Assembly: GCF_013374995.1 (NCBI RefSeq)
Contig: NZ_CP056030.1
Location: 3,256,501-3,320,500 of the forward strand
Length of the DNA: 64,000 nt
Origin: Pseudomonas eucalypticola
Lineage (GTDB): Bacteria; Pseudomonadota; Gammaproteobacteria; Pseudomonadales; Pseudomonadaceae
Direction of reading: 5' to 3'
Part shown: piece by piece, positions 35,105 to 43,868 of the stretch
How positions within the stretch are numbered: position 1 is the first letter of the stretch
How the letters are laid out: every line of letters begins with the position of its first letter
The notes under the pieces: model-generated
Seen by the model: the letters and a program-made list of their open reading frames with translations, nothing else
The model's database searches: none
What the model was told of the DNA's origin: nothing
Program-made: the position numbers and the translations under genes

Positions 35105-36256
35105 ATGCCCTCTCCCCTCGCACGCCTGGTCCGCCGAACCCTTCCTTTCCTGTTCGCCACCCTGTCGAGTCAGTTCACCATGGCCTCAACCTTCGTCTAC
35201 GTGTCCAACGCCGCCGACGGCACGCTGTCTTCGTATCAACTGGACAACCCCAGTGGCAAGCTCACCACCGGTCCCGTTACCCAGGCTGGCCCCAACGTGA
35301 TGCCACTGGCCGTGCACGGCAACCACCTGTTCGCTGCGGTGCGGTCCAAACCCTACAATGTACAGACCTTCAGCATCGCCGCCGGCGACGGGCAGTTGAC
35401 CAAGATCAGTGAAAGCCCGACACCGGACAGTTACGCCTACATCTCCCTGGACCAGACCGGGCGCTACCTGTTCGGGGTGTCCTATGACAACGACATCGTC
35501 ACCGTCACCCCGGTCGCCCATGGCACCGTGGCCGCCGAGCCCCTGCACACCCTGAAGACCGCCCAGAACGCCCACTCGGTGCGCATCGATCGACAGAACC
35601 GCACCCTGCTGGTGGCCAACCTGGGGGGCGAACGTGTACTGCAATACCACTTCGACAGCCACACCGGCGCCCTCACCCCTTACACCCCGGATCACTTGCG
35701 AGCACCTGCGGGCTTGGGGCCCCGCCACCTGGTGTTCGCCCCTGACAACCGCTACGTCTATGTGCTGGATGAGCTGCAGGCCCGCGTCATCAGCTATGCA
35801 CTGGATGCCCACAGCGGCCAGCTGACCCAGGTCGCCGTGGCCGACAGCCTGCCCAGCGATTCTGCGTTGAAGCCCGGCGCCCCGCGCGGGCCGTCCCGGA
35901 TCGGCACACCGGCCATGCAACCCCACGCCGACACTAGCCAGGACATCTGGGCCGCCGATATTCACCTGACCCCGGACGGCAAGTACCTGTACACCAGCGA
36001 GCGCACCAGCAGCGTGCTGGCGGCCTTCAAGGTTGACCAGGCCCATGGCTCCCTGACACCCATCGGCACCTTTGCCACCGAACGCCAGCCCCGCGGTTTC
36101 GCCATCACTGCCGACAGCCGCCACCTGATCTGCAGTGGCGAGAAGTCCCAGCACATATCGGTGTTCGACATCGACCCGGCCAGTGGCCGACTCACTCTCA
36201 ATGATCGCTACCCGGTGGGCAACGGCGCCAACTGGGTGGAAATCGTCGATCTGTGA
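35105..36256 (+). CDS. Exported lactonase-family beta-propeller (6-phosphogluconolactonase/YbhE-like)
   Basis: A 383-residue protein with AAGGAG 7 nt before the ATG. The N-terminus (RLVRRTLPFLFATLSSQFTMAS) looks like a Sec signal, unusual because YbhE-type Pgl enzymes are cytoplasmic. Seven propeller repeats are suggested by recurring FVYVSNAADGTLSSYQLD, YVYVLDELQARVISYALD and YLYTSERTSSVLAAFKVD blades. The family hydrolyses sugar lactones or is uncharacterised. Export would direct it to periplasmic lactones, such as glucono-lactone formed by membrane glucose dehydrogenase; this is inference. Confidence 0.85.
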   Translation: MPSPLARLVRRTLPFLFATLSSQFTMASTFVYVSNAADGTLSSYQLDNPSGKLTTGPVTQAGPNVMPLAVHGNHLFAAVRSKPYNVQTFSIAAGDGQLTKISESPTPDSYAYISLDQTGRYLFGVSYDNDIVTVTPVAHGTVAAEPLHTLKTAQNAHSVRIDRQNRTLLVANLGGERVLQYHFDSHTGALTPYTPDHLRAPAGLGPRHLVFAPDNRYVYVLDELQARVISYALDAHSGQLTQVAVADSLPSDSALKPGAPRGPSRIGTPAMQPHADTSQDIWAADIHLTPDGKYLYTSERTSSVLAAFKVDQAHGSLTPIGTFATERQPRGFAITADSRHLICSGEKSQHISVFDIDPASGRLTLNDRYPVGNGANWVEIVDL

Positions 36257-36416
36257 ACGCCCCCTGGCCCGGCAAGTCGGGGCTTATTTCGTTTCGCTGG
36301 AAATAGGCGAAAAATATTCTAATAACCGCGGCATTCGACGGGTAAAAATCAACTTTTTTGCCCGCCCACCCGGGTAAGCTTTCTTCCATCGCCCCATTGG
36401 AAGAAAGGGAAGCCCC

Positions 36417-37571
36417 ATGCCCACCGAACCGCTGTATTTCGATTACGCCGCCACCACCCCTGTCGACGAGCGCGTGATCGCCGCCATGGTGGCCTGCCTG
36501 GGCCAAAGCGGCACCTTCGGCAACCCGGCGTCCAGCTCGCATGCCTATGGGCAACGCGCCCGCCAGGCCGTTGAACTGGCTCGTCGGCAGGTGGGCGAGT
36601 TGATCGGCGCCCCCGCCGATAGCCTGGTGTGGACCTCGGGTGCCACCGAATCCAACAACCTGGCGCTCAAGGGCATCGCGGCCACGGCGCCGGCCAACCG
36701 CCGGCACCTCATCACCAGCTGCCTGGAGCACAAGGCCGTCCTGGACACGGTCAACGAACTGGAACAGCAAGGCTTTCGCGTTACCCGCCTGCAGCCGGAC
36801 GCCAATGGCCTGATCCAACCTCACGCGGTGGCCGCCGCCCTGGCCGCGGACACCCTGCTGGTGTCGTTGATGCTGGTGAACAATGAACTGGGCACCCTCA
36901 CCGACGTGGCCGCCATCGGCCAGCTCGTCCGTGACCATGGCGCGCTGTTCCACGTCGACGCGGCCCAGGGCACCGGCAAGGTCGCCATCGACCTGGCGCG
37001 CTGGCCGGTAGACCTGCTCTCCATGTCGGCCCACAAGAGCTATGGCCCCAAGGGTATCGGTGCCCTGTACGTGGGCGAGCGCGCACGGCCGGCCCTGCGC
37101 GCCCAGATACATGGCGGCGGCCACGAGCAAGGCCTGCGTTCCGGCACCCTGGCCACCCACCAGATCGTCGGCATGGGCAGCGCCTACGCGCTGTCGGCCA
37201 TTCACCTGGTGGACGAAACCCAGCGCCTTCAGCGCCTGTCGGCGCGCCTGCGCGACGGCCTGCTGCAATGGCCAGGCGTGCGGCTCAATGGGTGTGCGCA
37301 CCAGCGCATTCCCCACACCCTGAACCTGTGCATCGATGTGCCGGGGTTCAACAGTGCGGCGTTGGCCCATGACCTGGCGGTATCCTCGACCTCCGCGTGC
37401 AACTCGGCCAGCGCCGGACCGTCCCATGTGCTCGTGGCCCTGGGGTTGAGTGCCGAGCAGGCCCAGCGCAGCGTGCGCTTGAGCCTGGGACGCTTCACCA
37501 CCGAGGCCGATGTGGACCGTGCCATCGCCGTCATCGGCCAAGTCGTGAGCGCCCCGCCACCGCTGTGGTGA
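36417..37571 (+). CDS. Cysteine desulfurase-family PLP enzyme (NifS/IscS-like), orphan
   Basis: A 384-residue class V aminotransferase-fold enzyme, with AAGGGAAG upstream. PLP-binding K207 is in SAHKSYGPKG, with H105 (SCLEHKAV), and the D/Q pair is in HVDAAQGTGK. The mobile-loop cysteine C328 (SSTSACNSAS) fits group I desulfurases, which abstract sulfur from L-cysteine. The AT-rich 160-bp upstream region separates it from the lactonase gene. No iscR, iscU, fdx, tusA or tRNA-thiolation gene is adjacent, so its sulfur acceptor is unknown. Confidence 0.9.
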   Translation: MPTEPLYFDYAATTPVDERVIAAMVACLGQSGTFGNPASSSHAYGQRARQAVELARRQVGELIGAPADSLVWTSGATESNNLALKGIAATAPANRRHLITSCLEHKAVLDTVNELEQQGFRVTRLQPDANGLIQPHAVAAALAADTLLVSLMLVNNELGTLTDVAAIGQLVRDHGALFHVDAAQGTGKVAIDLARWPVDLLSMSAHKSYGPKGIGALYVGERARPALRAQIHGGGHEQGLRSGTLATHQIVGMGSAYALSAIHLVDETQRLQRLSARLRDGLLQWPGVRLNGCAHQRIPHTLNLCIDVPGFNSAALAHDLAVSSTSACNSASAGPSHVLVALGLSAEQAQRSVRLSLGRFTTEADVDRAIAVIGQVVSAPPPLW

Positions 37572-37591
37572 TACACGCGTGGCGCCGTGGC

Positions 37592-38365
37592 TCAGCTGGC
37601 GCGTTCCAGTACGGTCAGCAGGTCGACGAACTGTGACGTCAGTCGGTGCCGCGGCTCCAGGTGAATCAGCGGCACCGAGGCCTGATGGGATTCGCGCATC
37701 TTCACCGAACTGCTGATGTACACCGGCAAAACAGGTAGTCGCTCACTCACCAACTCGTCAATCAACTGCTGATGCAGGCTGGCCCGGCTGACGAACTGGT
37801 TGACGACGATACCTTCCACTACCAGCGACTCGTTGTGGTCGCCCCGCAGATCGGCCACCTGTTCGATGACGTTGTACAGCGCCTGGCGCGAGAAGCTGTC
37901 GCAGTCGAAGGGAATCAACACGCGATCGGCGGCGATCAGCGCACTGAAGGTGTAGAAATTCATCGCGGGCGGGGTGTCGATGTAAATGCGTTCATAGTCT
38001 TGCGACAACTCCACCAGCAGACGGCGCAGCTTGTTGATCTTGAACTTGGCTTCCAGCTTGGGCTGCAAATCGGCCAGCTCAGGGCTGGCGGTCACCAGGT
38101 GCAAGTTGTCGTAGGCGGTTTCACAGATCTCGACCCGGCTCTTCTTGCTGGCCAGCCCGCCCGACAGCGTCTGCTTGAAAAAGTCGGCAATGCCCACCGG
38201 AATGTCATTGCCCATCAGCCCGGTCAGGTAATGGGTAGAGTTTGCCTGGGCATCCAGGTCCACCAGCAGCGTGCGATAGCCCTCGGCGGCGCTTACTGCA
38301 GCCAGGTTGCAGGCGATGCTCGACTTGCCAACGCCCCCTTTTTGATTAAATACAACGCGACGCAT
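37592..38365 (-). CDS. Orphan ParA/MinD-family ATPase
   Basis: About 257 residues from [16 protein letters not shown]; a longer frame adds 13 hydrophobic residues without support. The deviant Walker A is KGGVGKS (residues 9-15, with the signature lysine), switch I/II is in [16 protein letters not shown], and [14 protein letters not shown] corresponds to Walker B. The family positions DNA or protein clusters by ATP-driven gradients. There is no parB or parS-like repeat, no replication gene, and it is not in the ori-linked gidAB region. The divergent cysteine desulfurase and downstream-facing GGDEF gene give no partner. A cargo-positioning ATPase is plausible. Confidence 0.88.
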   Translation of the reverse strand: MRRVVFNQKGGVGKSSIACNLAAVSAAEGYRTLLVDLDAQANSTHYLTGLMGNDIPVGIADFFKQTLSGGLASKKSRVEICETAYDNLHLVTASPELADLQPKLEAKFKINKLRRLLVELSQDYERIYIDTPPAMNFYTFSALIAADRVLIPFDCDSFSRQALYNVIEQVADLRGDHNESLVVEGIVVNQFVSRASLHQQLIDELVSERLPVLPVYISSSVKMRESHQASVPLIHLEPRHRLTSQFVDLLTVLERAS

Positions 38366-38449
38366 GGGCTGTTGGATCCACGGCAAAAGAAAAAACAGTA
38401 GCAAGCTAATATTTCAGTTTCATTGCAGCAGCGTGACAACCCTCAGCCG

Positions 38450-39508
38450 TTAGGCATTCGTGGGCATGACCCGGTCGCGCCCCGCCTCCTTGCCCTGGTA
38501 CAGCAGCTGATCGGCGCGGATCAGCGCGTCACGAAAGGCTTCGCCGGGCTGCAGGGCCGCCACCGCCAGGGTGGCGGTAACGGTCAGCCCGGCACCTTCT
38601 ACCTGGCCTGCGTGTTCACGGATATGCGCCAGTACGCGATCGGCCACCTGCCGAGCCTCCAGCACCGTGGTACTGGGCATCAGCACCAGAAACTCCTCGC
38701 CCCCCCAGCGCGCGGCGATGTCCGTGCCGCGTACGCACGCAGCGATGCTGTCGGCCACCCGTTGCAGCACCAGGTCGCCGAAGTCATGGCCGTGGCGGTC
38801 ATTGATCTGCTTGAAATGGTCCACGTCCAGCAGCACGATGGCGGTCGCGGCTGCCTGGCGCTCGGTGCCGATCTGGCGCAAGCGCTGCAAGACCCGACGG
38901 CGCGTGTACAGGCTGGTCAGGCTGTCACGGTGCGCGGTATGGAACAGCTGCAATTGCATCGACAGCGTGAACCGAACCGACAGGTACGTGGCGTGCAGCA
39001 GCAGCGCCACGGCGGTCAGCGCATTGCCAATCCCGAATGCTTCGGTCAGCCCATCGCCAATTGCAGTGGCCACGCCTGTCTCGCGTCGCAGGGCATACCC
39101 GCCCACGGCCACGACCATGATCGCCAAACTCAAGCCTCGGCGCCGCAGGGGTGCGTTCTGGAAACTGAAGGCAATGATCGGCACCAGGAAGAACAGGTAG
39201 AAATAGAAGTTGCTGTCCCAGCCCACCATCCAGGTGGCGACGATGGCATGCCCGAGAATCTCCAGGCTCAGCAGCATCCCCGCGGTCTGCAGGCGGCCAC
39301 TGGCGATAGCGCGCAGGCACACGACATACACCAGAATGCTCAGCGCATTGGCAGCCAGCAGTACCGGCACGTGCAGGAACAGGAACAGCCCGAACAGCAG
39401 AATGTGAATCGCGAAGGCGATCCATACGATGGGCACGATGTGCTTCCAGAACTGGGTGGTTGCATCCTGCAAGACCTGAGCGCGGTCGTCAGCGGAAAGG
39501 CTGTTCAT
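38450..39508 (-). CDS. Membrane diguanylate cyclase
   Basis: A 352-residue protein. An N-terminal membrane sensor with about six TM segments (residues 24-185) has no recognised ligand domain. The GGDEF domain follows (about 190-350) with HRDSLTSLYTRR at its start and an intact active site GGEEF (269-273). An allosteric I-site RGTD (260-263) is placed five residues before it, so product inhibition by c-di-GMP is expected. It lies upstream of the parA gene on the same strand, 84 bp apart; coexpression is possible. Confidence 0.93.
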   Translation of the reverse strand: MNSLSADDRAQVLQDATTQFWKHIVPIVWIAFAIHILLFGLFLFLHVPVLLAANALSILVYVVCLRAIASGRLQTAGMLLSLEILGHAIVATWMVGWDSNFYFYLFFLVPIIAFSFQNAPLRRRGLSLAIMVVAVGGYALRRETGVATAIGDGLTEAFGIGNALTAVALLLHATYLSVRFTLSMQLQLFHTAHRDSLTSLYTRRRVLQRLRQIGTERQAAATAIVLLDVDHFKQINDRHGHDFGDLVLQRVADSIAACVRGTDIAARWGGEEFLVLMPSTTVLEARQVADRVLAHIREHAGQVEGAGLTVTATLAVAALQPGEAFRDALIRADQLLYQGKEAGRDRVMPTNA

Positions 39509-39748
39509 CGGGGTGTCTCGCGGGCAACGGTAAAGGGGCAGTCAGCACGATGAGTGTCGGCTGAAAATGGCGCGACTTGATGCTGTTCAGCGGGACGGTA
39601 GGTAAAATAAAGAAGCGCCTGACCGTATGAGGATAGGCCAGCCATCAGGTGGTGGCCTGACCAGGCTGCGCGAGGGTGCGTGGTTGCCAAACCGCCTACC
39701 CTGCGGTGTACTGCGCAACTCGTCTAGAAAAAAAGGAAGCCTGCCGTC

Positions 39749-40627
39749 ATGAAGATCGCCTTTCTCGGCCTGGGTACCATGGGCCTGCCCATGGCCACCA
39801 ACCTGATCAACGCTGGGTATAGCGTACGTGCCTGGAACCGCTCGCCGCAGCCCGTGGAGAAACTGGTGACCCTGGGCGCGGTGGCGGCGGCCAGCCCGCG
39901 CGAAGCGGTGGAAGGTGCCGACGTGCTGATTTCGATGCTGGCCGACGACACCGCCACCCTCGATACCCTGGTCGATACCCAGGCGCTGTCAACGCTCAAA
40001 CAGGGCGCCATTCACATCAACATGGCCACCGTGTCGGTGGGCCTGGCCACGCTATTGGCGGCCCTGCACCTGGAACACGGCACGTCCTACATCGCGGCGC
40101 CGGTGCTGGGCCGGGTGAATGTCGCCGAGGCCGGGCAACTGCAGATTCTGGCGGCCGGTCATGCCGCAGCGCTGGCCGCGGTGCAACCGCTGTTCGACGT
40201 GCTCGGGCAGAAAACCTGGCCCCTGGGCGACCGGCCGGAACAGGCCAACGCGGTGAAGCTGGCGGTGAACTTCATGATCGCCAGCGCGATCGGCACACTG
40301 GGTGAAGCCGCAGCCCTGGCCGAGGGCTACGACGTGGACAAGGCGGTGCTGATCGACCTGGTGACCTCGACCCTGTTCGCCGCCCCGGTGTACAACGGCT
40401 ACGGCGACGCCATTGCCCAGGAGCGCTTCGAGCCGGCCGGCTTCAAGCTGGCGCTGGGCCTCAAGGACGTGCGCCTGGCCATGGACGCTGGCGAGAAGGC
40501 CAACGTGCCCCTGCCACTGGCCAGTACCTTGCGCGATGCCTTGATCGAGGGCGTGGCCCACGGCGAGGGTCATCTGGACTGGGCAGCCCTGTCGCGCACG
40601 GCGGCACGCCGTGCCGGGCAAGCCTGA
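39749..40627 (+). CDS. NAD(P)-dependent beta-hydroxyacid dehydrogenase (HIBADH family)
   Basis: A 292-residue enzyme with AAGGAAG upstream. The N-terminal GLGTMGLPMATNLINAG (7-23) is the cofactor motif. The substrate-binding segment is in GTSYIAAPVLGRVNVAEAG, and the catalytic Lys is K170 (NAVKLAVNFM). NRS after the Rossmann strand (AWNRSPQ) favours NADPH. Family members oxidise 3-hydroxyisobutyrate, tartronate semialdehyde or related acids, or reduce succinic semialdehyde (GHB dehydrogenases). The glycosylase gene starts 3 bp after its stop. Confidence 0.9.
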   Translation: MKIAFLGLGTMGLPMATNLINAGYSVRAWNRSPQPVEKLVTLGAVAAASPREAVEGADVLISMLADDTATLDTLVDTQALSTLKQGAIHINMATVSVGLATLLAALHLEHGTSYIAAPVLGRVNVAEAGQLQILAAGHAAALAAVQPLFDVLGQKTWPLGDRPEQANAVKLAVNFMIASAIGTLGEAAALAEGYDVDKAVLIDLVTSTLFAAPVYNGYGDAIAQERFEPAGFKLALGLKDVRLAMDAGEKANVPLPLASTLRDALIEGVAHGEGHLDWAALSRTAARRAGQA

Positions 40628-40630
40628 GCG

Positions 40631-41245
40631 GTGGACGCTGGCGCCCTGGCCCAGGCCACGGCCTTCCTGGCCGGCCTGGACGATGACTGGGCGCGCCACA
40701 TCGCCCAGGTCGGACCTTGCGGGCACGTGCCGAAGCCAGCGCGTGAACCCTATGAAGCGCTGATCCGGGCCATCGCTTACCAGCAACTGCATGCCAAGGC
40801 GGGCGATGCGATTCTGGGGCGGTTATTGGCGCTGTATCCCGGCGGCGCCTTCCCCGACGCCCGACAGTTGCTGGCCACCGACCCGGCGCTGCAACGCGCC
40901 TGTGGTTTTTCCGCCGCCAAACTGGCAACGATCCGCGGTATCGCACAAGCCAGCCTGGACGGCGTCGTGCCCAGCCGCGCTGACGCCCTGCAGCGGTCGG
41001 ATGAAGACCTGATCAGCCGCCTCAGCGCCCTGCGCGGCATCGGCCGCTGGACCGTGGAAATGTTCCTGATCTACACCCTGGAGCGTGCCGACATCCTGCC
41101 GGTGGACGACTTCGGCGTGCGCGAGGGCTACCGGCGCCTCAAGCAACTGCCCACGGCGCCCACGCCCGGGCAGATGCGTGAACTGGGCAAAGCCTGGGCA
41201 CCGTGGCGGACGGTGGCGGCGTGGTACCTGTGGCGGTGCAAGTGA
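40631..41245 (+). CDS. DNA-3-methyladenine glycosylase II family (AlkA-like)
   Basis: A 204-residue HhH-GPD base-excision enzyme starting with GTG 3 bp after the upstream gene, so probably cotranscribed. The helix-hairpin-helix LSALRGIGRWTVEMFLIY (131-148) is followed by the catalytic aspartate loop ADILPVDDFGVREG (D159/D160). It is shorter than E. coli AlkA because the N-terminal beta domain is missing, like the minimal AlkA proteins of many proteobacteria. It removes alkylated bases in DNA. The link with a metabolic dehydrogenase is likely incidental. Confidence 0.92.
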   Translation: MDAGALAQATAFLAGLDDDWARHIAQVGPCGHVPKPAREPYEALIRAIAYQQLHAKAGDAILGRLLALYPGGAFPDARQLLATDPALQRACGFSAAKLATIRGIAQASLDGVVPSRADALQRSDEDLISRLSALRGIGRWTVEMFLIYTLERADILPVDDFGVREGYRRLKQLPTAPTPGQMRELGKAWAPWRTVAAWYLWRCK

Positions 41246-41402
41246 ATTGTCGCGCGCGGGACCAGGACGCCGCCAGGTCCTTCGCTGCGCCGCGGCTGCA
41301 GCGAGCCTGCGGATTGCACATCCCTCCACCTAGTTGTACGATGTCCGTCAACATCAAGCCGTCAGGCTTTCTCAGAACAATCTGAAGAACCAGGAGATCA
41401 CG

Positions 41403-42983
41403 ATGTCCACCCTTCTCGGCCACAATTTCATCGCCGGCCACCGCAGCGCCCAGGGCAGCAAACACTTGCAGAGCCTGGACGCGACCACCGGCGAAGCGCT
41501 GCCTTATACCTTCATTCAAGCCACCGAAGGCGAAGTCGACGCCGCCTGCCGCGCCGCCGAAGCGGCCTTTGATGAATTTCGCCACCTGAGCCCTGCCCGC
41601 CGTGCCGAGTTCCTGGACGCCATCGCCGATGAGATCGATGCCCTGGGCGATGACTTCGTGGCGATCGTGTGCCGCGAGACCGCCCTGCCCGCCGGGCGCA
41701 TCCAAGGTGAACGCGGCCGCACCAGTGGCCAGATGCGCCTGTTCGCCAAGGTGCTGCGCCGCGGTGACTTCCTGGGCGCGCGCATCGATCAGGCGCTGCC
41801 GGATCGCAAGCCATTGCCGCGTGTCGATCTGCGCCAGTACCGCGTCGGGGTAGGCCCGGTGGCCGTGTTTGGCGCCAGCAATTTCCCACTGGCCTTCTCC
41901 ACCGCCGGTGGCGACACCGCCGCAGCCTTGGCCGCCGGTTGCCCAGTGGTGTTCAAGGCCCACAGCGGCCACATGGCCACCGCCGACCAAGTGGGTTGCG
42001 CGATCATCCGCGCGGCCGAGAAAACCGGCATGCCCAACGGCGTGTTCAACATGATCTACGGCGGTGGCGTGGGTGAGTGGCTGGTCAAGCACCCGGCCAT
42101 CCAGGCCGTGGGTTTCACCGGTTCGCTGAGCGGCGGTAACGCCCTGTGCAAGATGGCAGCCGAACGCCCGCAACCCATTCCGGTGTTCGCCGAAATGTCC
42201 AGCATCAACCCGGTGGTGCTGCTGCCCCAGGCGCTGGCCACCCGTGGCGAGACCGTGGCCAAGGAACTGGCGGCCTCGGTGGTCATGGGCTGTGGCCAAT
42301 TCTGCACCAACCCGGGCCTGGTGATCGGCGTCAGCTCACCCGCCTTCACCGCGTTCCTCGGCCAGTTGCAGGAACAGATGGCTGCCCAGGCGCCGCAGAC
42401 CATGCTTAACGCTGGCGGCCTGCGTAGCTATACCCAAGGCCTGGAACACCTGGCGGCCCACCCGGGCGTCACCCACCTGGCCGGCGAAGCGCAATCGGGC
42501 AGCCAGGCACGCCCGCAGCTGTTCAAGGCTGACGTGGCGCTGCTGCTCCAGGGCGATGAACTGCTGCAGGAAGAGGTATTCGGGCCGACCACCATCGTCA
42601 TCGAAGCCCAGGACGACGCGCAACTCAAGGCTGCCCTGCAGGGCCTGCGCGGGCAACTGACCGCCACCCTGATCGGTGAAACCGATGACCTGGTGGCTTA
42701 CCAGTGGCTGGTGCCGCTGCTGGAGCAGAAAGTCGGGCGTATCCTGGTCAACGGCTACCCGACCGGCGTTGAAGTGTGTGACGCCATGGTTCATGGCGGG
42801 CCGTACCCGGCCACCTCCGATGCCCGCGGCACCTCGGTGGGCACCCTGGCCATCGACCGTTTCCTGCGCCCGGTGTGCTACCAGAACTACCCCGAGGCAC
42901 TGCTGCCCGAGGCCCTGCGCAACAGCAACCCACTGGGGCTCAAGCGTCTGGTCAACGGTGAGTGGAGTGATGCCGCGCTGTAA
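41403..42983 (+). CDS. Aldehyde dehydrogenase (NADP+), probable 2-oxoglutarate semialdehyde dehydrogenase (type II/III)
   Basis: A 526-residue enzyme from MSTLLGHNFIAGHRSAQG, with AGGAG upstream; an upstream frame start adds 23 residues. Catalytic N160 (FGASNFPLAFS), E264 (FAEMSSINPV) and C301 (GQFCTNPG) are present. Sequence and length fit the long ALDH branch containing the KGSADHs of glucarate and hydroxyproline catabolism. It is the second semialdehyde dehydrogenase in this window and of a different subfamily from the one at 23.3-24.8 kb. It converges on the catabolic operon at 43-47 kb and may work with it, although no shared promoter is possible. Confidence 0.88.
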   Translation: MSTLLGHNFIAGHRSAQGSKHLQSLDATTGEALPYTFIQATEGEVDAACRAAEAAFDEFRHLSPARRAEFLDAIADEIDALGDDFVAIVCRETALPAGRIQGERGRTSGQMRLFAKVLRRGDFLGARIDQALPDRKPLPRVDLRQYRVGVGPVAVFGASNFPLAFSTAGGDTAAALAAGCPVVFKAHSGHMATADQVGCAIIRAAEKTGMPNGVFNMIYGGGVGEWLVKHPAIQAVGFTGSLSGGNALCKMAAERPQPIPVFAEMSSINPVVLLPQALATRGETVAKELAASVVMGCGQFCTNPGLVIGVSSPAFTAFLGQLQEQMAAQAPQTMLNAGGLRSYTQGLEHLAAHPGVTHLAGEAQSGSQARPQLFKADVALLLQGDELLQEEVFGPTTIVIEAQDDAQLKAALQGLRGQLTATLIGETDDLVAYQWLVPLLEQKVGRILVNGYPTGVEVCDAMVHGGPYPATSDARGTSVGTLAIDRFLRPVCYQNYPEALLPEALRNSNPLGLKRLVNGEWSDAAL

Positions 42984-43012
42984 TGGCGGTAGCGTGCCAG
43001 CGAAACGAGCAA

Positions 43013-43035
43013 CGCGGTCTGCCTGACAGACCGCG
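43013..43035. terminator. Hairpin between convergent ALDH and catabolic operon
   Basis: A perfect 9-bp stem (CGCGGTCTG with CAGACCGCG) and 5-nt CCTGA loop lie 30 bp past the ALDH stop and 45 bp past the TIM-barrel stop. No clear T-run. The sequence resembles the solitary REP palindromes common in P. putida-type genomes, which often sit at transcript ends. Confidence 0.6.
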
Positions 43036-43079
43036 CTGCATATCCGCTCCCTACAGCGTTCCCCGTCTCGCCGCGAGCG

Positions 43080-43868
43080 CTATGGATTCAGTGGGTCCAA
43101 CAGGGCGCGGGTGGCTTGATGAGCCAATGCCAAGCGCTCGACACTCTTCAACGCGCCGTAGGGCATTTCCACGCTCACCTGCACCCCCTGCGGTAACGCC
43201 GCCATCAACTCGACCAGGGGTAATTGCCCCTGGCCTGGTGGCAACCGCCCTTCCCTGGCTTCAGCGATAATCCCCTCCTCGGGCGGCGCCAGCAGCGGTG
43301 CATCGCACAGCTGCACCGTGCGCAGCCAGCGCGGGTCTATCGTCTGGAGCATGGCCACCGTACCGCCACTGCGAAACAGGTGCAGGGCATCCAGCAAGAG
43401 GCCGCCATTGGCTTGCCCTGCGCCCTCGACGATCTGCCGCGCCTGCGCCAGGTTCGCCACCGCCCGCCAGCGCATGAATTCCAACTCCACCCGCAAGCCG
43501 TACCCCGCCGCCAACTGGCACAACGCGGCATAGTGGTCGGTCAGCCGGGAATACTCGCGATCGTCCCCGGACACCGTCAGGCTGGCCGCACCCAGGTCGG
43601 CCCCCGCCTCCAGCAGCGGCGCCAACGCCTGGATATCCACCTGGGGCGTCAGTTCGACGAACTCGATGTCCGCCACGCGCATGCCTTCCTCCGCCAGCAC
43701 CGCCTTCAGGCCGCGCCGCGCCGGCGCCTCCAGCGGGTAGCACACACCGCCTGCCATGGCAGGGTGCAACCGCAGCCCTACCGCGGAAAAACCAGCCCCC
43801 GCGGCCTGGCGAACCAGGTCGGCGGGGGCCAGTTGCAGGGCGGTCAGGTGAGCGACGCCCAGGGCCAT
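43080..43868 (-). CDS. Sugar phosphate isomerase/epimerase-like TIM-barrel protein
   Basis: About 262 residues from MALGVAHLTALQLAPADL; its ATG shares a base with the TGA of the SDR gene (TGATG), so the two are coupled. The AP-endonuclease-2 fold is indicated by LAPADLVRQAAGAGFSAVGLRLHP, VELEFMRWRAVANL and LLLDALHLFRSGG, the latter two carrying plausible metal ligands (Glu, Asp/His), and by VSVEMPYG near the end. The family includes xylose isomerase-like epimerases, dehydratases and myo-inosose enzymes, so the reaction is open. Last gene of the operon. Confidence 0.82.
   Translation of the reverse strand: MALGVAHLTALQLAPADLVRQAAGAGFSAVGLRLHPAMAGGVCYPLEAPARRGLKAVLAEEGMRVADIEFVELTPQVDIQALAPLLEAGADLGAASLTVSGDDREYSRLTDHYAALCQLAAGYGLRVELEFMRWRAVANLAQARQIVEGAGQANGGLLLDALHLFRSGGTVAMLQTIDPRWLRTVQLCDAPLLAPPEEGIIAEAREGRLPPGQGQLPLVELMAALPQGVQVSVEMPYGALKSVERLALAHQATRALLDPLNP

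Noticed and set aside
37592..38365. Chromosome partition locus near the replication origin
   Set aside because: No parB, gidA/gidB, dnaA or parS-like sequence is adjacent.
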